64,000 nucleotides of DNA, from NCBI GenBank assembly GCA_963971405.1, contig OZ020484.1:16430001-16494000 (forward strand), in the 5' to 3' direction. Below, piece after piece: positions 1 through 12,601 of this stretch. Both the position numbers and the translations under genes were made by a program. Below the pieces are notes generated by a model. It was given only the letters and a program-made list of their open reading frames with translations, was not told where the DNA came from and did no database searches. Source of the stretch: Psococerastis gibbosa (lineage: Eukaryota; Arthropoda; Insecta; Psocodea; Psocidae). The stretch's first letter is position 1; each line of letters opens with the position of its first letter.

Positions 1-1010
1 TGGAGTTAATGCTCACTGGATACGCTGTTTCTCTCCATGATTGCATTTTACTACTACTATTGCAGTCTTTCGTATATGCGGGCTGCAACACTATCCAGGA
101 TTTATTTCGGGTTTTGGCAACAACCAAAATTACGGAACATTCGCTAAAATATGAAAACTACTAAAATTATTAAATTTAAACAGCTTTTCTAAATAATTTT
201 GCGTACGGCATGCCCTTTATTAAGCCAAGTAAAAAAAAAGTACCCTAAAAATTATTACTACAAGTATCATGCAGAGCAGTGGTGGTGTTTTTGTTGTTTG
301 CATGGTACTTTTTGGTATCAAAGCAAAGGGGAGGGGGCCTCCTGGCTACAGTCATTTTTCCTGGATTAGGACCAGAGGGACTATGTACTATTGAAAAACA
401 TGCTGTTTTGATAAGAAAAATATAAACATAGCTCAGGTCGACGGTATTTAAATATTTCGGAGGGAGGGTGGGACTAGTTGTAGTTGTTCTGCCAAGTCAA
501 TATACTGTATGCGCGGTGTATGGACCATAATGCCATATCTATCTACAGTAATACCGTATACTGTAGAAGGTGAACTCATACAGACAGATATATCGGCATA
601 GTCTATTTTGTAATTCAATAAACCTTTCAAAAAGGCAAAAGCGGAGTAAAAATATTCAAAATTAAACGGTGAAAGCGTCGAATGATGGGATCCGAGTATT
701 TTGAGGAATTTCACCACTCTCGGAAATGTTTTCAACCCCGATCGCCTGAACAAAGATATATGGTACGGTGAATGTGTAGAGTGATTGACAGCAAATACAT
801 TAACTCAATTCATATTCAAATGTTTGATGAACGTCGTGAGACTCTTGATTATTGAGCTCTATTATACGGAAATTACGGCAATTCATGAACAGAGTTGACA
901 TCTTGTTCTATTCAGAGTACGAAAAGCTTATACCTGATTATTAATTTACATTTATTAATTTTGTATGGTAATGATGTAAAAAGCTGCAGCTGTAACAACA
1001 CAATATTACA
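1..1010. other. AT-rich DNA without recognised features
   Basis: No gene, RNA or repeat that I can support; one small minus-strand ORF (448-753) looks random. Confidence 0.6.
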
Positions 1011-1018
1011 GTACGGTA

Positions 1019-1322
1019 CAGGGGCGTAAATTTGGGAGGGGGGGGGGACGGTCCAACTTGCCCCGTCCCCCCAGCTCCTTTTGCAAAGCCCCCCCCCCCC
1101 GCCTCGAGATTATAAGACGTGTTTCATGGAGACCCCCGGCCCCTTTTCAGCAATATGAATATAAGCATTATTTTGTTAGCTTTGTAAAATCTACAGCTAT
1201 ACTTTACCACCATTAAAATGCGCGAGCCTCTACTATTTGGCTCTTATATTTTCAATTTTTCCTTATCCTACCTGATGACGTCATAAGGTCCCCCGCCATC
1301 ATTCTATAACTATACGCCTCCG
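1019..1322. mobile_element. hAT-type MITE, 304 bp, perfect 8-bp TSD
   Basis: gtacggta at 1011-1018 is repeated at 1323-1330. Ends are caggggcgtaaa and the imperfect complement tatacgcctccg. 8-bp duplications and CAGGGGCG-like termini are diagnostic of the hAT superfamily. Poly-G and poly-C tracts lie inside. Confidence 0.88.
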
Positions 1323-1330
1323 GTACGGTA

Positions 1331-1790
1331 TGCGATAAAACATTATGTATTATTATTATTATTATTATTACCCTACTACCTATTACCGTATTACCTATTT
1401 ACATATATACTATTACCTTATTATATATTACCCATTACCTTATTACCTGTTACCTTATTACCTATTACCTTATTAGACTATATTGCATCGAATACTACTA
1501 ATAAAAAAAAAATATCGTAATTGACACTAATTTTAATTATTATTTAGGACATACCTTATACACCCGCATATAATGTTTTATGCAGTCTATAAAAAACCGC
1601 AGACACAGATAAAATGTACTTTATTCGAAAATATAGCCTGACTAAATTAATTCCAGGCTTACCGAGCTTCATCCCGAGCTCTCCTTACTTTGGATGACCT
1701 CACGTGCCGATTATTGATGCCGTCCAAGTATTCATCATGATGATCCTGAAGGTGGTGGGGGTGGGGATGATGATGGTGATGATAGTAGCG
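1331..1790. repeat. Simple-sequence DNA
   Basis: (TTA)n at about 1349-1370, then a run of attacctattacc-like units to about 1475; the rest is unique AT-rich sequence. Confidence 0.7.
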
Positions 1791-2024
1791 ATGGTGAAGT
1801 GGGCAATAATGGTAATGGAGAGAATGTGCATCTGAAATTACAAATAAAGTACCATACCCACTGTTGCATATTAGCTAGTATCTCCTTCTTGTACAGTATG
1901 TTTAAGGTCCCAAGACCTACTACATAGGTATGGGTTGTTTCCAATTAAGTTAGGTTAGGTAAGGTGTTAGGTTAGGTACATGGTGAAATGGGCAATAGTG
2001 GTCATGGAGAAAATGTGCATCTGA
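1791..2024. repeat. Tandem duplication, period 189 bp
   Basis: atggtgaagtgggcaataat ... gtgcatctga at 1791-1835 recurs with few changes at 1980-2024. A related stretch (tactgttgcatattaactta, 2895-3040) lies beyond the (TGTC) repeat, with ttaggtaaggcaaggtgata. Confidence 0.65.
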
Positions 2025-2032
2025 TTATAAAG

Positions 2033-2878
2033 AACCGGTCCGAGTTTACTCGAACATGCTTTCCAATTTATCAAAATTAGTGCATAGAGAAAATGAGTAA
2101 TTTCATGGTAAATAATTTTCCTATGGTTAAATTTCGGATATCTCGGGGGAGGGGCGGGGGGTTGTCCCTCTAACGTTACTGGAGGTGAGGTAAATTCTAG
2201 ATAGGTCAGACCAACACATTACTACACAGCAATAATGGCAGAGCACGCAATGCATTTGAGCGTGAATTTTCTATCATTTTTTTCAAAAATACTTTTTTTC
2301 CACAAAACAAAATGGTTTTTGCGAAAGCAACCTGTCCGGTTTCGTTACTCAATTTAACACATAAAACATGCCTAATGGTAGAAATCATCGATAGAAAGGT
2401 TTCGCAGAAAAATTATTTTTCAGTCACTTTTCAATAAAATTTAGTTATTTTTATTTTTTTTTACCCCCAGAAGCAAACTATCAAGGGGCAAGCGACCCCC
2501 CCCCCCCCGCGTTTTATCAAAATTAATGACGACTACAATATATGTGAATTTAAAAGAAATCGCTGGAGCCGTTTTTGAGAAATAATTTTTTTAGACGTAT
2601 TTTTGGAGGTTTTTGGGAATAAAACCCCCCAAATTGAGTTAGCCCAAAATAAAATAAAAATGGTCCCGAGGTATGATTTTTGTAAACCTACATGCCGAAT
2701 TTCATCATAATCGACCGAGTACTTTGCCCGGAAATTGATGAACAGACAGACAGACAGACATTTCGTAAAAACCACTTTTTTGGGTTCCTGGTACCTCAAA
2801 ACGTGTCCGTTGGAATCTCGGAATCGAAAATTTGGACCGTCACAAAGCTTTCCTTATACTACGTATAAATTGGAAAGC
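2033..2878 (-). repeat. Dispersed (TGTC)-containing repeat, full minus-strand copy
   Basis: gctttccaatttat near 2056 and ataaattggaaagc at 2864-2877 are its ends; gacagacagacagacag at 2743-2759. It matches 19252-20092 over its whole length in reverse. It lies 177 bases past the stop codon of the secreted-protein gene, so that gene's 3' end may run into it. No coding capacity credible; unclassified. Confidence 0.8.
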
Positions 2879-3055
2879 AATAAAGGATTATACCTACTGT
2901 TGCATATTAACTTAGGTAGTATCTTCTTGTTCACTATGGGTCCCACGTCCACTAGAGATTTCCTACTACCTACTATACCTAGGTATAAGTACGGCCTGTT
3001 TTCAATTAAATTAGGTAAGGCAAGGTGATAGGTTAGGTAAAGGAATGTGTTTAGT

Positions 3056-6000
3056 TTAGGTAAAAAGAACAATTATTAATTTTTTCATACCGTTCCTTTG
3101 ATGACTGCTTTTGGTTTTATGATGGTTATTATTTTTTCCATATTTAGTTCTTTCTCTTTTATTATCTTTTGAATCTGAATTTTTGTCTTCATATAACAGG
3201 AACTTCCCTCTTTGATCGCCATATACCTGTTTGTGATCATCGAGATCACCTCGGATTCTAATATCTGAAATCAATTTTAGGAAACCAAAGCTAAAAGTAA
3301 TGTAACCCCAATTTATCCGTGTACTTGTACAATAGACTAGGTAGGTATACACTGTATAACAAATTCAAATTTCAGGGCTCAAATATTTCATTTCATACGT
3401 TTGGATATTATACATTAGACCAAGGGTTAATATTTGGCAAATGGTGTTCAACTCTTCAACCTCCATAAGGGGATAAACCGTTGGCTATAGAGGGAAACTT
3501 GTTCAACAAAAATGACAGATAATATTATGTTCCTTAATTTTTAACTGATCAGTATTCCTAAAAAATAGGTGAAACAATATTTTTTCATGGTTTTTTACAT
3601 GCAATCTTCTATGAAATTTTGGTGGGAAACGCCAGAATTGGATTCAGCACTACAACACAACCATAACCCTTCAAAAAAAATTCCGGAACTTTCCTGAATT
3701 ATTCTGGGTTTATCTGACAAATTTACTGGATTATTATCCAAATTATTATCAAAAAAGATATTTGATCAAGCATATTATTGAGTTGTTTTATGAAACTCAC
3801 CTCGGCTGTCTCCAACTGCAGAGTAAATTCTTGTTTTTGCTTTCCCTGGCTTGAGCTGGCTTACTTGAAAGGACACCAAACCATTATTAACATTTCCAAT
3901 GTTAACAGGCCAGTCCCCATGCTTAGCAGTTTTACCACTTTCCATCTCCTGTAAGATCCAACTATTTGATTAGGTAACGTTTAAATTTTTAAAGTTCTAA
4001 AGTTAAAAGATGTGTAAAGTCAATTCAAGGCCAAGTGTATTGCTTTTGTGAAACATCCAGGGCCAAGCTTGCTTCCCTTACTAACATCAATTTTGATGTT
4101 AAATGTTTGCAATTGCAAATTACATCTAAATTATAACTTTCACCAATTTCAAAATCGTTTAATCGATTAATAATGTATTAAAATAACGATTTAATGTTAA
4201 GATCAAACTCGTACGCGGTAAATGCACTAACCTGCCACTTTGCCAAGTTTGACATCATATGCGTGTCTGATCCGGCAGCCGGTTGAACCGGGAACATTGC
4301 TTCGTTTTTTATCATTTCCCACGAATCTACTTCTTCTGAAGTTTGCCAATCTTGATTCAATGAGTCTTGTATAAAAGTATCATCAGTACCAATATCCAAT
4401 AGTGGAAATTTCTGAACCTCCATTGCATTGGGGAGTATTGTCATGTCTTTATATTCCTGATTTGATTCTATGTCTCGAGGATTAAAGATTCCCAAGGCTA
4501 AATTGTGTGGAGGAGGCATTTCCAAAACACTTGTGGATGTTATTGGCGTTGATTGATCTTTTAAGACGAATTTACCTTCATACACTTCATTCGATGGAAA
4601 ATACGGTGTAACGATTTGTCTGGTAACTCCAAAGGCAATAGTTTGATCTGTTGGAACATTTTCTCTTGGCAAATCCTGCCCGGAACTTGCAGCCATACCA
4701 CTCACATACTTATTATAGTCCCCTCCTGTATCCTCTGAAAAGCTAGTTATGACTTGTTTGCTACCTCTGTCAATAGAAGCAAGGTTAGCAGCTGAATTAT
4801 CTGCTAATATGGGAGTGTAAGCAATTTTTGTACCATTGCCAATTAGTGAGGGAGTCTGCTCATCACTTGTATGGGATAGTGTTGCGATATCTGTGATTTC
4901 ATGATTATACCCCTTTAATTCGTTAAAAAGACCCATGGCGTGTTTAGTTAATGGTGCTTGCATGTCTTCCTCATTAATTTCAGCAATATCTTCTTTTGAT
5001 GCAAAAGCATAACTGTTTTGTTTATTATTATCAGAACTTAACTTAGCACCACTACTATCCAACACGAGACCCTTCTTCCCATTTTCATGATTTGTAGTTT
5101 CTTTAAAAGCCCAACTCTTATTTTCAAGCTTGGGTCTGTGCGCCATCAAATTATAGGGCAAGCTTAGGCCATGACCTGCTACATTCTGACCTTTATTAAA
5201 TCCCTCATGTATGCGTTCGGAAAAGATTAGTCCGCTATTTTTCAGTTTCCGATCTCTCAATTCAGTACCGGCAAATAAATTGTGTCTATGGGGCGCCATC
5301 AAACTTTGGCCATGGCGAATGCTAGGCAAAGTGAAGTTGATATCCCTACCATTTTGTTTGCCATTACGTTTACGACTGAGCCCTTTGAAAGCAAATGTAA
5401 ATTCGTGGCTGGGATCTTTCACCAAAACTGTACTGAGACCTTTGCCAGCAACAGTTACACTACTCTGCTTGCTATCAGGTGATAACTTAATTTCAGTACT
5501 GTTGGATCCGTTTAATTCCTCTTTGCTGCCTCTATGGACGTGACCGTGTTCTTCAACATCATCGAATTTTAACCCAATATAAGGTAGAGTTAAGTTTTTC
5601 TGTTCATCCTTTGAAGATTGCGTAGTATTCTGTTCGTTTTTTTTATCTTGAACAGAATCAAAAAGCTCGTGGTCTCCCTCAAAACCTTGATGGTTTTCCC
5701 CAATGCCGGCTAAGACATAGACTTTGTGCTTATTTCCAACGTCTCTTTGACTGTTTATTTGAAAATTATTGGCCGCAAATGTATCTAGTAATGTGCGGTT
5801 ATAAGCTTCACCTATTGCAGTAAGCTTCTCATTAACACCAGACAGAGTTAATTCGGTTTTCGTGCTTTCTGGTGTTTTTGTAACTTCGTCATTGCTATGT
5901 TCCTTGGGCTTGCCTTTTATTGCATCGAAAAGGCTGTGGCCACGATTGCTTAACCCTAGTTTTTTACCAAAATTGCCCAGTGTAAAACCCTTCTCCACCA

Positions 6001-6766
6001 TCACATTCTGTTCTGTAGGCTCATGATGTTCAATTCGGTGACTCTTTAACGTGTCAGATAATCCTAAAAAATTACAAAGAGTTAAATACATAACCTACCT
6101 AGGTATGTAAGTGATACCCCATGCGTACCTACACTATTTTACAAATTTCCTAGCCCACAAAACTATAACTTTGGTCTTGATAGGCCTACAGTGATACCAT
6201 ACGGCTTTCAACTATTACAATTAATTGATGCTATTAAATTAATTCGGATTTTTGACAAATTTACCCTTAAGCCGATCAGCAAAGAACAAGGATGAAATCT
6301 GAAAGAAAGTAAAACCATAACAACGCAGTACCTACACCCAATAAACATTATTTGAAGAGAATAAAGGTAAGTTTATCAAATATAGGCAACTGTGCTAAGT
6401 ATTAAATGTTCTTCAAATCCACAAATATTGCGAAGAATACCTTAAGCACTTTATTTTGAAATAATAACAGTTCATATCTATTAATGGTAGGCCTACGGTA
6501 TAATATACAAATATTTTGAAGCTATCTTATTACAGAGTTTATACTCTTTCTGATAATTAATTGCAGAAATTGCTTTAGCAAGACTATATGCCCATTAAAA
6601 ATTAAACTTAAAATTAAAATTAAAAACACAAGTTTACGACCGTTTCCGTAGAGGATTATCGTAAAAAGTGACTATCTGACTATAAGTGAGTATCGGAATA
6701 GGTTCCTAGAGTACATACCGGAGCGGTAATGGTGAGTAGTATTGCAAACCGAATTAAAAGTACCAT
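3056..6766 (-). CDS. Five-exon gene for a predicted secreted, cysteine-free 756-aa protein of unknown function
   Basis: Exons on the minus strand are 6766-6719, 6298-6265, 6063-4232, 3948-3801 and 3264-3056 (stop TAA at 3058-3056). Each intron has GT..AG ends: donors CG|GTATGT, AAGG|GTAAAT, CAG|GTTAGTG and GAG|GTGAGT; acceptors TTTCAG, TTTTTTAG, TTACAG and ATTTCAG. Phases agree across all four junctions (0, 1, 0, 1), giving 2271 nt with no internal stop. The start codon has A at -3 and G at +4. Residues 1 to about 23 (MVLLIRFAILLTITAPISS, then LFFA) look like a signal peptide, so secretion is inferred. The mature part has no cysteine and is rich in N, S, K, H and D, with at least eight N-x-S/T sequons. 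Weak internal repeats are visible: GHSLFDAIKG (about 69-78), HELFDSVQDK (about 159-168), and LTLPYIGL, FTLPSIRH and LSLPYNLM (about 185, 271, 327). The end is basic, then MKKLIIVLFT. I recognise no family. The large third exon alone gives a 610-residue open frame. The start, at the first exon, is the least certain part. Confidence 0.78.
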
Positions 6767-6779
6767 GATTCAACGGTGC

Positions 6780-6800
6780 TCAGATCCAAACAGGCGCCAT
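6780..6800 (-). promoter_or_regulatory. Short upstream ORF (6 codons) in the 5' leader of the secreted-protein gene
   Basis: Thirteen bases before the chosen start codon the minus strand carries a complete upstream ORF reading MAPVWI-stop. Its AUG lies in the context CAAGATGGCGCC. If it is in the mRNA, it could lower translation of the main frame. CAAGATGGCG also resembles a YY1-type site, which is only a string match. The transcription start has not been located. Confidence 0.4.
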
Positions 6801-7475
6801 CTTGAATAACCTCACTTAATATATTCATCAATTCAAATATCAATCAATGTTATCAGTGCAAGTGGCATGGACAGTTGAAAGCAATAATTAGTAGTCACCG
6901 TACTTGACGCCTTCATTTCATTGTGAAGCTTTAGTTTATTAATTATGAATGGTAGGTCCTTATCTACATTAATAATATGTTTGCGCATTAAGACTATATT
7001 ATACAAGTATTAGTCATCAATATGCTTGGCAATGTGACAATGCTATTAATCACTATGTCAATTGTACTCCTTTAATATTATATGCATACAGCAGGCCTGC
7101 AGGCCTACCATGCCGTTTAATAATAACTTATTCTGGGGTTAAAAATTAATTTGATGAAACCATTTGTTGTGCTGACAATTATCCTCAATGGCATAATAAT
7201 AGTTCACTCTGGACAGCTAGGTCCAAAGATACTGGTGTACCTATAGCCTACCGTCATCAATTTTGAGTCATTATTAGTCAATCAGAGCGCAAGTTACATG
7301 TCTTTTAGGCGAATGATGGGTAGGTTCCATGAAGTAATAAAAGACTTGTAAAGGTGACTGAGAGGGCAATTCCGACTAATTTCCGAGTCAACTCCCAAGC
7401 AGAAGATAAAGAAATTAAAGAGAGAGAGAAAGAGCGTAACATAATAAAAATCATGGTACCCCAAGTCTTTACTTA
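6801..7475. other. Upstream region of the secreted-protein gene
   Basis: Should contain its promoter. gaatatattaag (minus strand, about 6826) is TATA-like; nothing more is certain. Confidence 0.4.
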
Positions 7476-7617
7476 GGTGCTTATTCCACCTATGTCAATA
7501 GTCAATAGTAAATGTGGTATTGACGTGGTAGCAGACATTTTTAGGCTGTCTTTAATGTCTGCTACCACGTCAATACCACATTTACTATTGACTATTGACG
7601 TAGGTGGATTAAGCGCC
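7476..7617. repeat. Foldback element, 142 bp, arms of about 64 bp
   Basis: ggtgcttattccacctatgt pairs with the complement of its mirror ending at 7617; the arms include ttgacgtggtagcagacatt. Loop tttaggctgtcttt. TA lies next to both ends (7474-7475 and 7619-7620). Shares the core gacgtggtagcagacatt with five other foldbacks in the window. Confidence 0.85.
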
Positions 7618-7762
7618 ATAGTACAAAGGTACTGTAGTTAATTCCGGAACACAGCAGGCCTTCTTCCAGGACCTTTGCAATCTCCACCATTTTACATTTA
7701 GTGATACCCGTTTGGTTTAACCCATCCTCGAAGACGCTAAAACACTTAGAGGTCGTCCTCAT

Positions 7763-7946
7763 CACTAGCGGATCCAGCTATGGGCTAATGGGGCTAAAGC
7801 CCCCTCCCCTTCTCTTACCTAACTTACACTAGATAAAACGCACTTTCACATTTTTTCACACATAAATTAATAATCCTGACTCTAGGGTTTCCATCCACTA
7901 GTTCAGCCCCCCCCCCCCCCTCTAACAATTTCTAGATCCACTAGTG
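7763..7946. mobile_element. hAT-type MITE, 184 bp
   Basis: Ends cactagcggatccagc and (complement) cactagtggatctag; flanks gtcctcat (7755-7762) and ctcctcat (7947-7954), 7 of 8 equal. The centre carries ccccct and a run of C. Confidence 0.82.
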
Positions 7947-7954
7947 CTCCTCAT

Positions 7955-10900
7955 CCAGATAAGTGAAATGTTTTTAATTTTTATTTACACGCCTCTCCCC
8001 ATATTTGCAATTAATTCAAAGTACTAGGCTATTTGTAGTGGTGCCATTATCTTGATTTGGGCTCAGTGAAGCATCCATGGACCAGCTGATTATCCAAACA
8101 AATGACTCTGTCTCACGAACCCGTTCAATTTAATGCACTTGAGCATTGAGAGGCAGCGGCGCGTGTCTGTAGGAGGAGCGACGGCTTTGGGTATTATTTC
8201 CAAGCCAACGACCGAGGAGAAAAGAAGGAGGTTCCCACAGGCAAGGACGTCTCCAGGGATAGGCCCATAGACTACAAACAAAGATGGAACCAAAATTTTA
8301 AATTATGTAGACTACAGCATTGCTTGAATTCTTTTCCTAGCCAAAAATCATGTTTTTCACTACAGGTAGTCTGAGACTCGTATCTGTACTTGGATAAGTC
8401 ATGCTTTCGCCTGTTTCATTGCGTCAATGGTAAGCTTATCTCAGCTTGTCCACTATCGCTTGTAGCCGGGGTAGGTTGACGTCGAGAATGTATACCACTT
8501 TGCCAATGGCCAAAAATTCATAGGGAAACAGTGAATCCCCCCCCCCCCCCTTTATCCGCCGTTGCGTGCATCAATAGCTGCCTCTTATTATTATTAACTT
8601 CAAGAGATAATTCATTTTAATTTAATAGTACTATATATACAGTATATATATATCATTGTAAATAGATTAATACTTGTGGTTCCTATTCTACACGTTAAAA
8701 CTTACTTTATAATACGACATATTGTAGTTCAATTGTTTAATGTATTTTTTATAAGGGGGGACCTTTACTGGGAGCCTCGGGTGGTCTGTCTTCCTGGGTA
8801 AATTTCTGCGGGAAATTTCCTCTCAGAACGGTCTCAATATGGAATCCCTGGCGTAGGCAGGATTTGACTTTGGGGTCAAAATAGTTTTCTCCATGTTTGG
8901 TTTTTACCGTTACTTCAACACAAATTTTTAAACTTTAATCTTTTTTCCACTTTTTACAATTTGTTTTGGACTGCCTGACTACGCCAGTATATGGAATTAG
9001 ACACCTACCTCTGTCACGCAAAATTCAATTAATTCCACCCCTACACCAGCAGACATACGCTTTCCATCTGCTGAGTAATAAAAGCGATTACCTATTTATA
9101 TTTGCATAGATGATCCGAATGGCATTTGTAAAGCCATGAAGAGTTGACACGTGTGCCGCACGTGCGACTACTATCGGAGACACTGCGCACTCATGTCACT
9201 CCTCCACTCCTGGGCTCATCATTCTGTGAAATTACCTTATACCAAATGTAGACGCTTTCAACTCTTTTAGAAGCGTGTGATTGCATAATAAAAATAAGTT
9301 ATAGCTCGGGTTTCGCTTTAGTTTTTCAAGTAGGTCCCTTGGTTGAGGATTGAATTTGATGGGAACCATTTTAGTACACACGGCTCAGTATGCTTAGCTT
9401 GTTTCGTAAGTGGCACGAACATTATGTATAGGTATAATGCATTTATTCGTCGGGCAAAACAGGCCAGTTTTTTGATAGTTCTTTATATCAGATTTTTTTG
9501 TTCAAAAGATTAGTTTATACGGATCCGGGACTATTTGTTTTCATTTGTATTCTTCTTCACGTTCAATAGCCACTCTAGCTGTGGCACCGATTATATTGAC
9601 TGACAATACATTCAAACATCATCAATACTTATTAGGCCTATCATACCTAACCTAACCATATATAAAGGACACATTACACCTATATGTCGCTATTCGGTAT
9701 GATAATAACGCTACCCCAACAGTGCAGTTACATCGCACCATCAACAGAACACATAAAAGCAGTACCTAATTAATGCTATTAAAAATGCAAAATACTTTAC
9801 AGAACAATAATCGAATCCAAGACTGTCAATAGACTTACAGGTTACTAATCTGAAATAAAAAAATTGTGCCCTTTTCACGCAAAGGGAGGTCCATTACATA
9901 AAAGGACAAATAGATTTTCATTGCACTAGTAATTTCTGTAATTCAAATTTTCTATTTGATTAAACAATTGCTTACAGCAGGCGCTGATACGGGGGTAATG
10001 ACATCAGCAGGGACTCGATCTAATTTACAAGGGATGAACTGCAAGAATAAGGGTGGCAGGCGGCAGCATGAGAGCACGCAAGTCGCAAACCCCTGCTTTG
10101 CCCACCACTGCTCGCTACCCCCTATATATATTCTTTTTCATGCAGTAATCCTCACAATCCTCCAAACAATAACACCCTCGACCTAGTGACGTAATTGTTT
10201 TGCTAATGTTGAGATAGTCTTAGGGCGGCTTAAAGAGCTTCTGTAAGCTAATGTGAACACCAGGGTCTTCCTTCTTTATGCCGCCTCAAAGCTGAGGGCA
10301 AGCTGTGCACCCTTAAGCTGGCTTTTTGTCCTGCTGTGAATGTATAACATTGTTTTTGGATTGTTTTTTTGGTAATTCGCAGTACCGCAGGTAGTTCTAC
10401 TTTACTTTATTTTGACAACGTCTTATTCCTCCTTTTGCACGAATCTGCACTTTCCATCTTTCCATCTTGTGCATCTTCAGGTGAGAGACCAAGGGTTTTG
10501 AGAGCTTCCCTCACTTTTGTTTCTATAGACGCATTCTAGGTAGTCCTAGAGGTCCCTGACGCCACTGTAGGTATCGTATAATTACAATATATTGTGTAAT
10601 AATTAATAACAACGTTTCCTAAGAGCAAAGACATTAAATATTCTTAAGATGCTACAGTAAAAAAAAAAAAACAGATCACTTACGAGGAGCAAAGTGATAA
10701 TTAATTGTCAAGTTGCATGAAATAAAATAATGTTACACGCACTCCAATTACCAAGTGAAGAATGATGTGGAAAACAGGAGACGGAAAGTTCGTCAAGTTA
10801 TAAGGGGAGGAAAAGACAATTCATTAGGGTTATAAAAAGGAGTCAAATTAAGGAACACATCACCCATGATGGATGGTTTGGGTGGAAACTCTGCAAGAAA

Positions 10901-11060
10901 ACATGCTCGATATTCACGTCACCTTCTCGTTGTTTTTCTACTCGGATATATGCACCGCTATTATTAGATAACAGCCTCTACAGAAAGATGTGTTCGTCTG
11001 ACCAATACTTAAGATTTAGAAGTACCTACGATATGTACAGCCGTACAGGCATGATTTGGG
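7955..11060. other. Intergenic or intronic DNA, no gene seen
   Basis: A C tract (about 8537-8551), tatata repeats (8633-8652) and unique AT-rich sequence. No COE exon motif found. Confidence 0.5.
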
Positions 11061-11076
11061 GATAACGTACTATGTG

Positions 11077-11178
11077 GAGCTGAAGAGGGCATGTCAAAAT
11101 CGCGGAGACTGGAGACATCGCTGCAATATGTTGCTGCCAACCAGCCATCATCCGGCTGTAACTTGAAGAAGAAGAACA
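11077..11178 (+). pseudogene. LINE 3' end fragment (C-terminal codons plus GAA tail)
   Basis: The plus strand reads ELKRACQNRGDWRHRCNM, then LLPTSHHPAVT and a stop at 11164-11166, followed by agaagaagaa. The RACxNRxxWRH motif is the usual end of RTE/jockey-like RT proteins. It is a short 5'-truncated copy. Confidence 0.65.
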
Positions 11179-11269
11179 GGCAAGATGAAATGCACAATAC
11201 CGTAACAAGAACGCTCTGTTGCATGCACTGCTAAGGAAGGACTGCGAAATAGTGAAACGAGGTTAATGT

Positions 11270-12465
11270 TGGCCACATGAACTTGAACGTGTAATTTCCG
11301 AAAACCAGCTTGGGTTTATGAAGGGGCGAGGAACCACTGATGGTATACACATTGTGAGAACATTACAAGAAAAGTTTAGGGAAAAGAACCAGCCATTGCA
11401 CCTGGGATTTGTTGACCTTGAAAAAGCATACGACCGAGTGCCAAGGAATCTTATCAGGGACTGTCTTAGGCAGATGAACGTGGAAGAAAAGTACATCCAA
11501 CTAGTAATGAATATGTACGAAAATTCGACAACCAGTGTGCGAACCGTGGTAGGACTCAGCGAACCGTTCAATGTTACTTATGGACTCCACCAAGGCTCAG
11601 CCTTAAGCCCGTTCCTCTTTATCGTCATCATGGACACTATTACCCGCCACACCCAGGGAATAGCCCCTGAGAGTATTCTATTTGCCGACGACATCCTCAT
11701 CACCGCCAAAACACGAAATGACCTGCAACTGAAGCTGACAAACTGGGTCCAGGCAATAGAAAACCACGGTCTCAAAGTCAACTGTGACAAAACCAAGTAC
11801 ATGGAATGTTTCCAACAATCACCGGAAACCATTGTAGTTGACGGAGTTTACATTGAGAAAGTGGAGAAATTCAAATACCTTGGAGCAACCCTAACACAAA
11901 GAGGGGGTTGTGAGGAGGATGTGAGGGGTAGGATAGCCTCCGGTTGGGCAAAGTGGCGTGATATGACGGGAGTACTCAAGGATAAGAAAATGCCTAAAAA
12001 ATTAAAAGGTCGCATCTACAAACAAGTCGTACGGCCGTGCATAATTTATGGATCGGAATGCTGGGCCCCACGCGTTAAAGAAGAGCAAATGCTACACACG
12101 GCAGAGATGAGAATGCTTAGATGGTCTCTTGGTCTAACCCTAGCGGACAGACGGAGGAATGACGATATCCGGGCAGATATGCAAACGGCGAGTATCGTTG
12201 ACAAAATACGTGAGCGTCGGCTGGCTTGGTGGGGCCATGTTGAGAGACGAAACCCCGAAGAACTTATACAGAGAGTGCGGCGGGTTCAAGTGGAGGGCAG
12301 AAGAAATGTTGGTCGCCCAAAGATCACAGTAGAGTGGAAGATTCGAGCTGACATGGGAGCGTGTGGGATCTCAGCCGCAACAGCTCAAGATAGAAAAGCC
12401 TGGAAAATCGCCTGTCGTGTCGCTGACCCCAAACCGGGATAAAGCGAAGAAAAAGAAAAAGAAGA
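11270..12465 (+). pseudogene. 5'-truncated RTE-like LINE with open reverse transcriptase C-terminal half
   Basis: Coding similarity begins at about 11279 (ELERVISENQLGF), upstream of the first Met at 11318, and stays open to the stop at 12440-12442 (374 codons from that Met). Visible RT motifs are FVDLEKAYD (31-39), LHQGSALSPFLF (90-101) and FADDILI (122-128), then the C-terminal RLAWWGHVERRNPEELIQR. The endonuclease and the first RT motifs are missing, so this copy cannot move by itself. The tail is a purine-rich aagaaa run (12445-12465). acatgaa at 11275-11281 and 12466-12472 is a possible 7-bp target duplication. It sequence-splits another LINE 3' end (right flank 12466-12739). It belongs to a different subfamily from the element at 57482. 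Confidence 0.85.
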
Positions 12466-12562
12466 ACATGAAAGCATGACAGAAAGACGACTGGCCGGAC
12501 GTCCTCGAAAACGCTGGAAGGATGAGTTGGAAACTGATCTTCGCGAGTTGGGAGGCCGTAGA

Positions 12563-12601
<39 letters not shown>

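Noticed and set aside
1945..1980. ttaggttagg motifs, like the arthropod telomere repeat TTAGG
   Set aside because: Only two adjacent units at a time and spacing irregular; not an interstitial telomere array.
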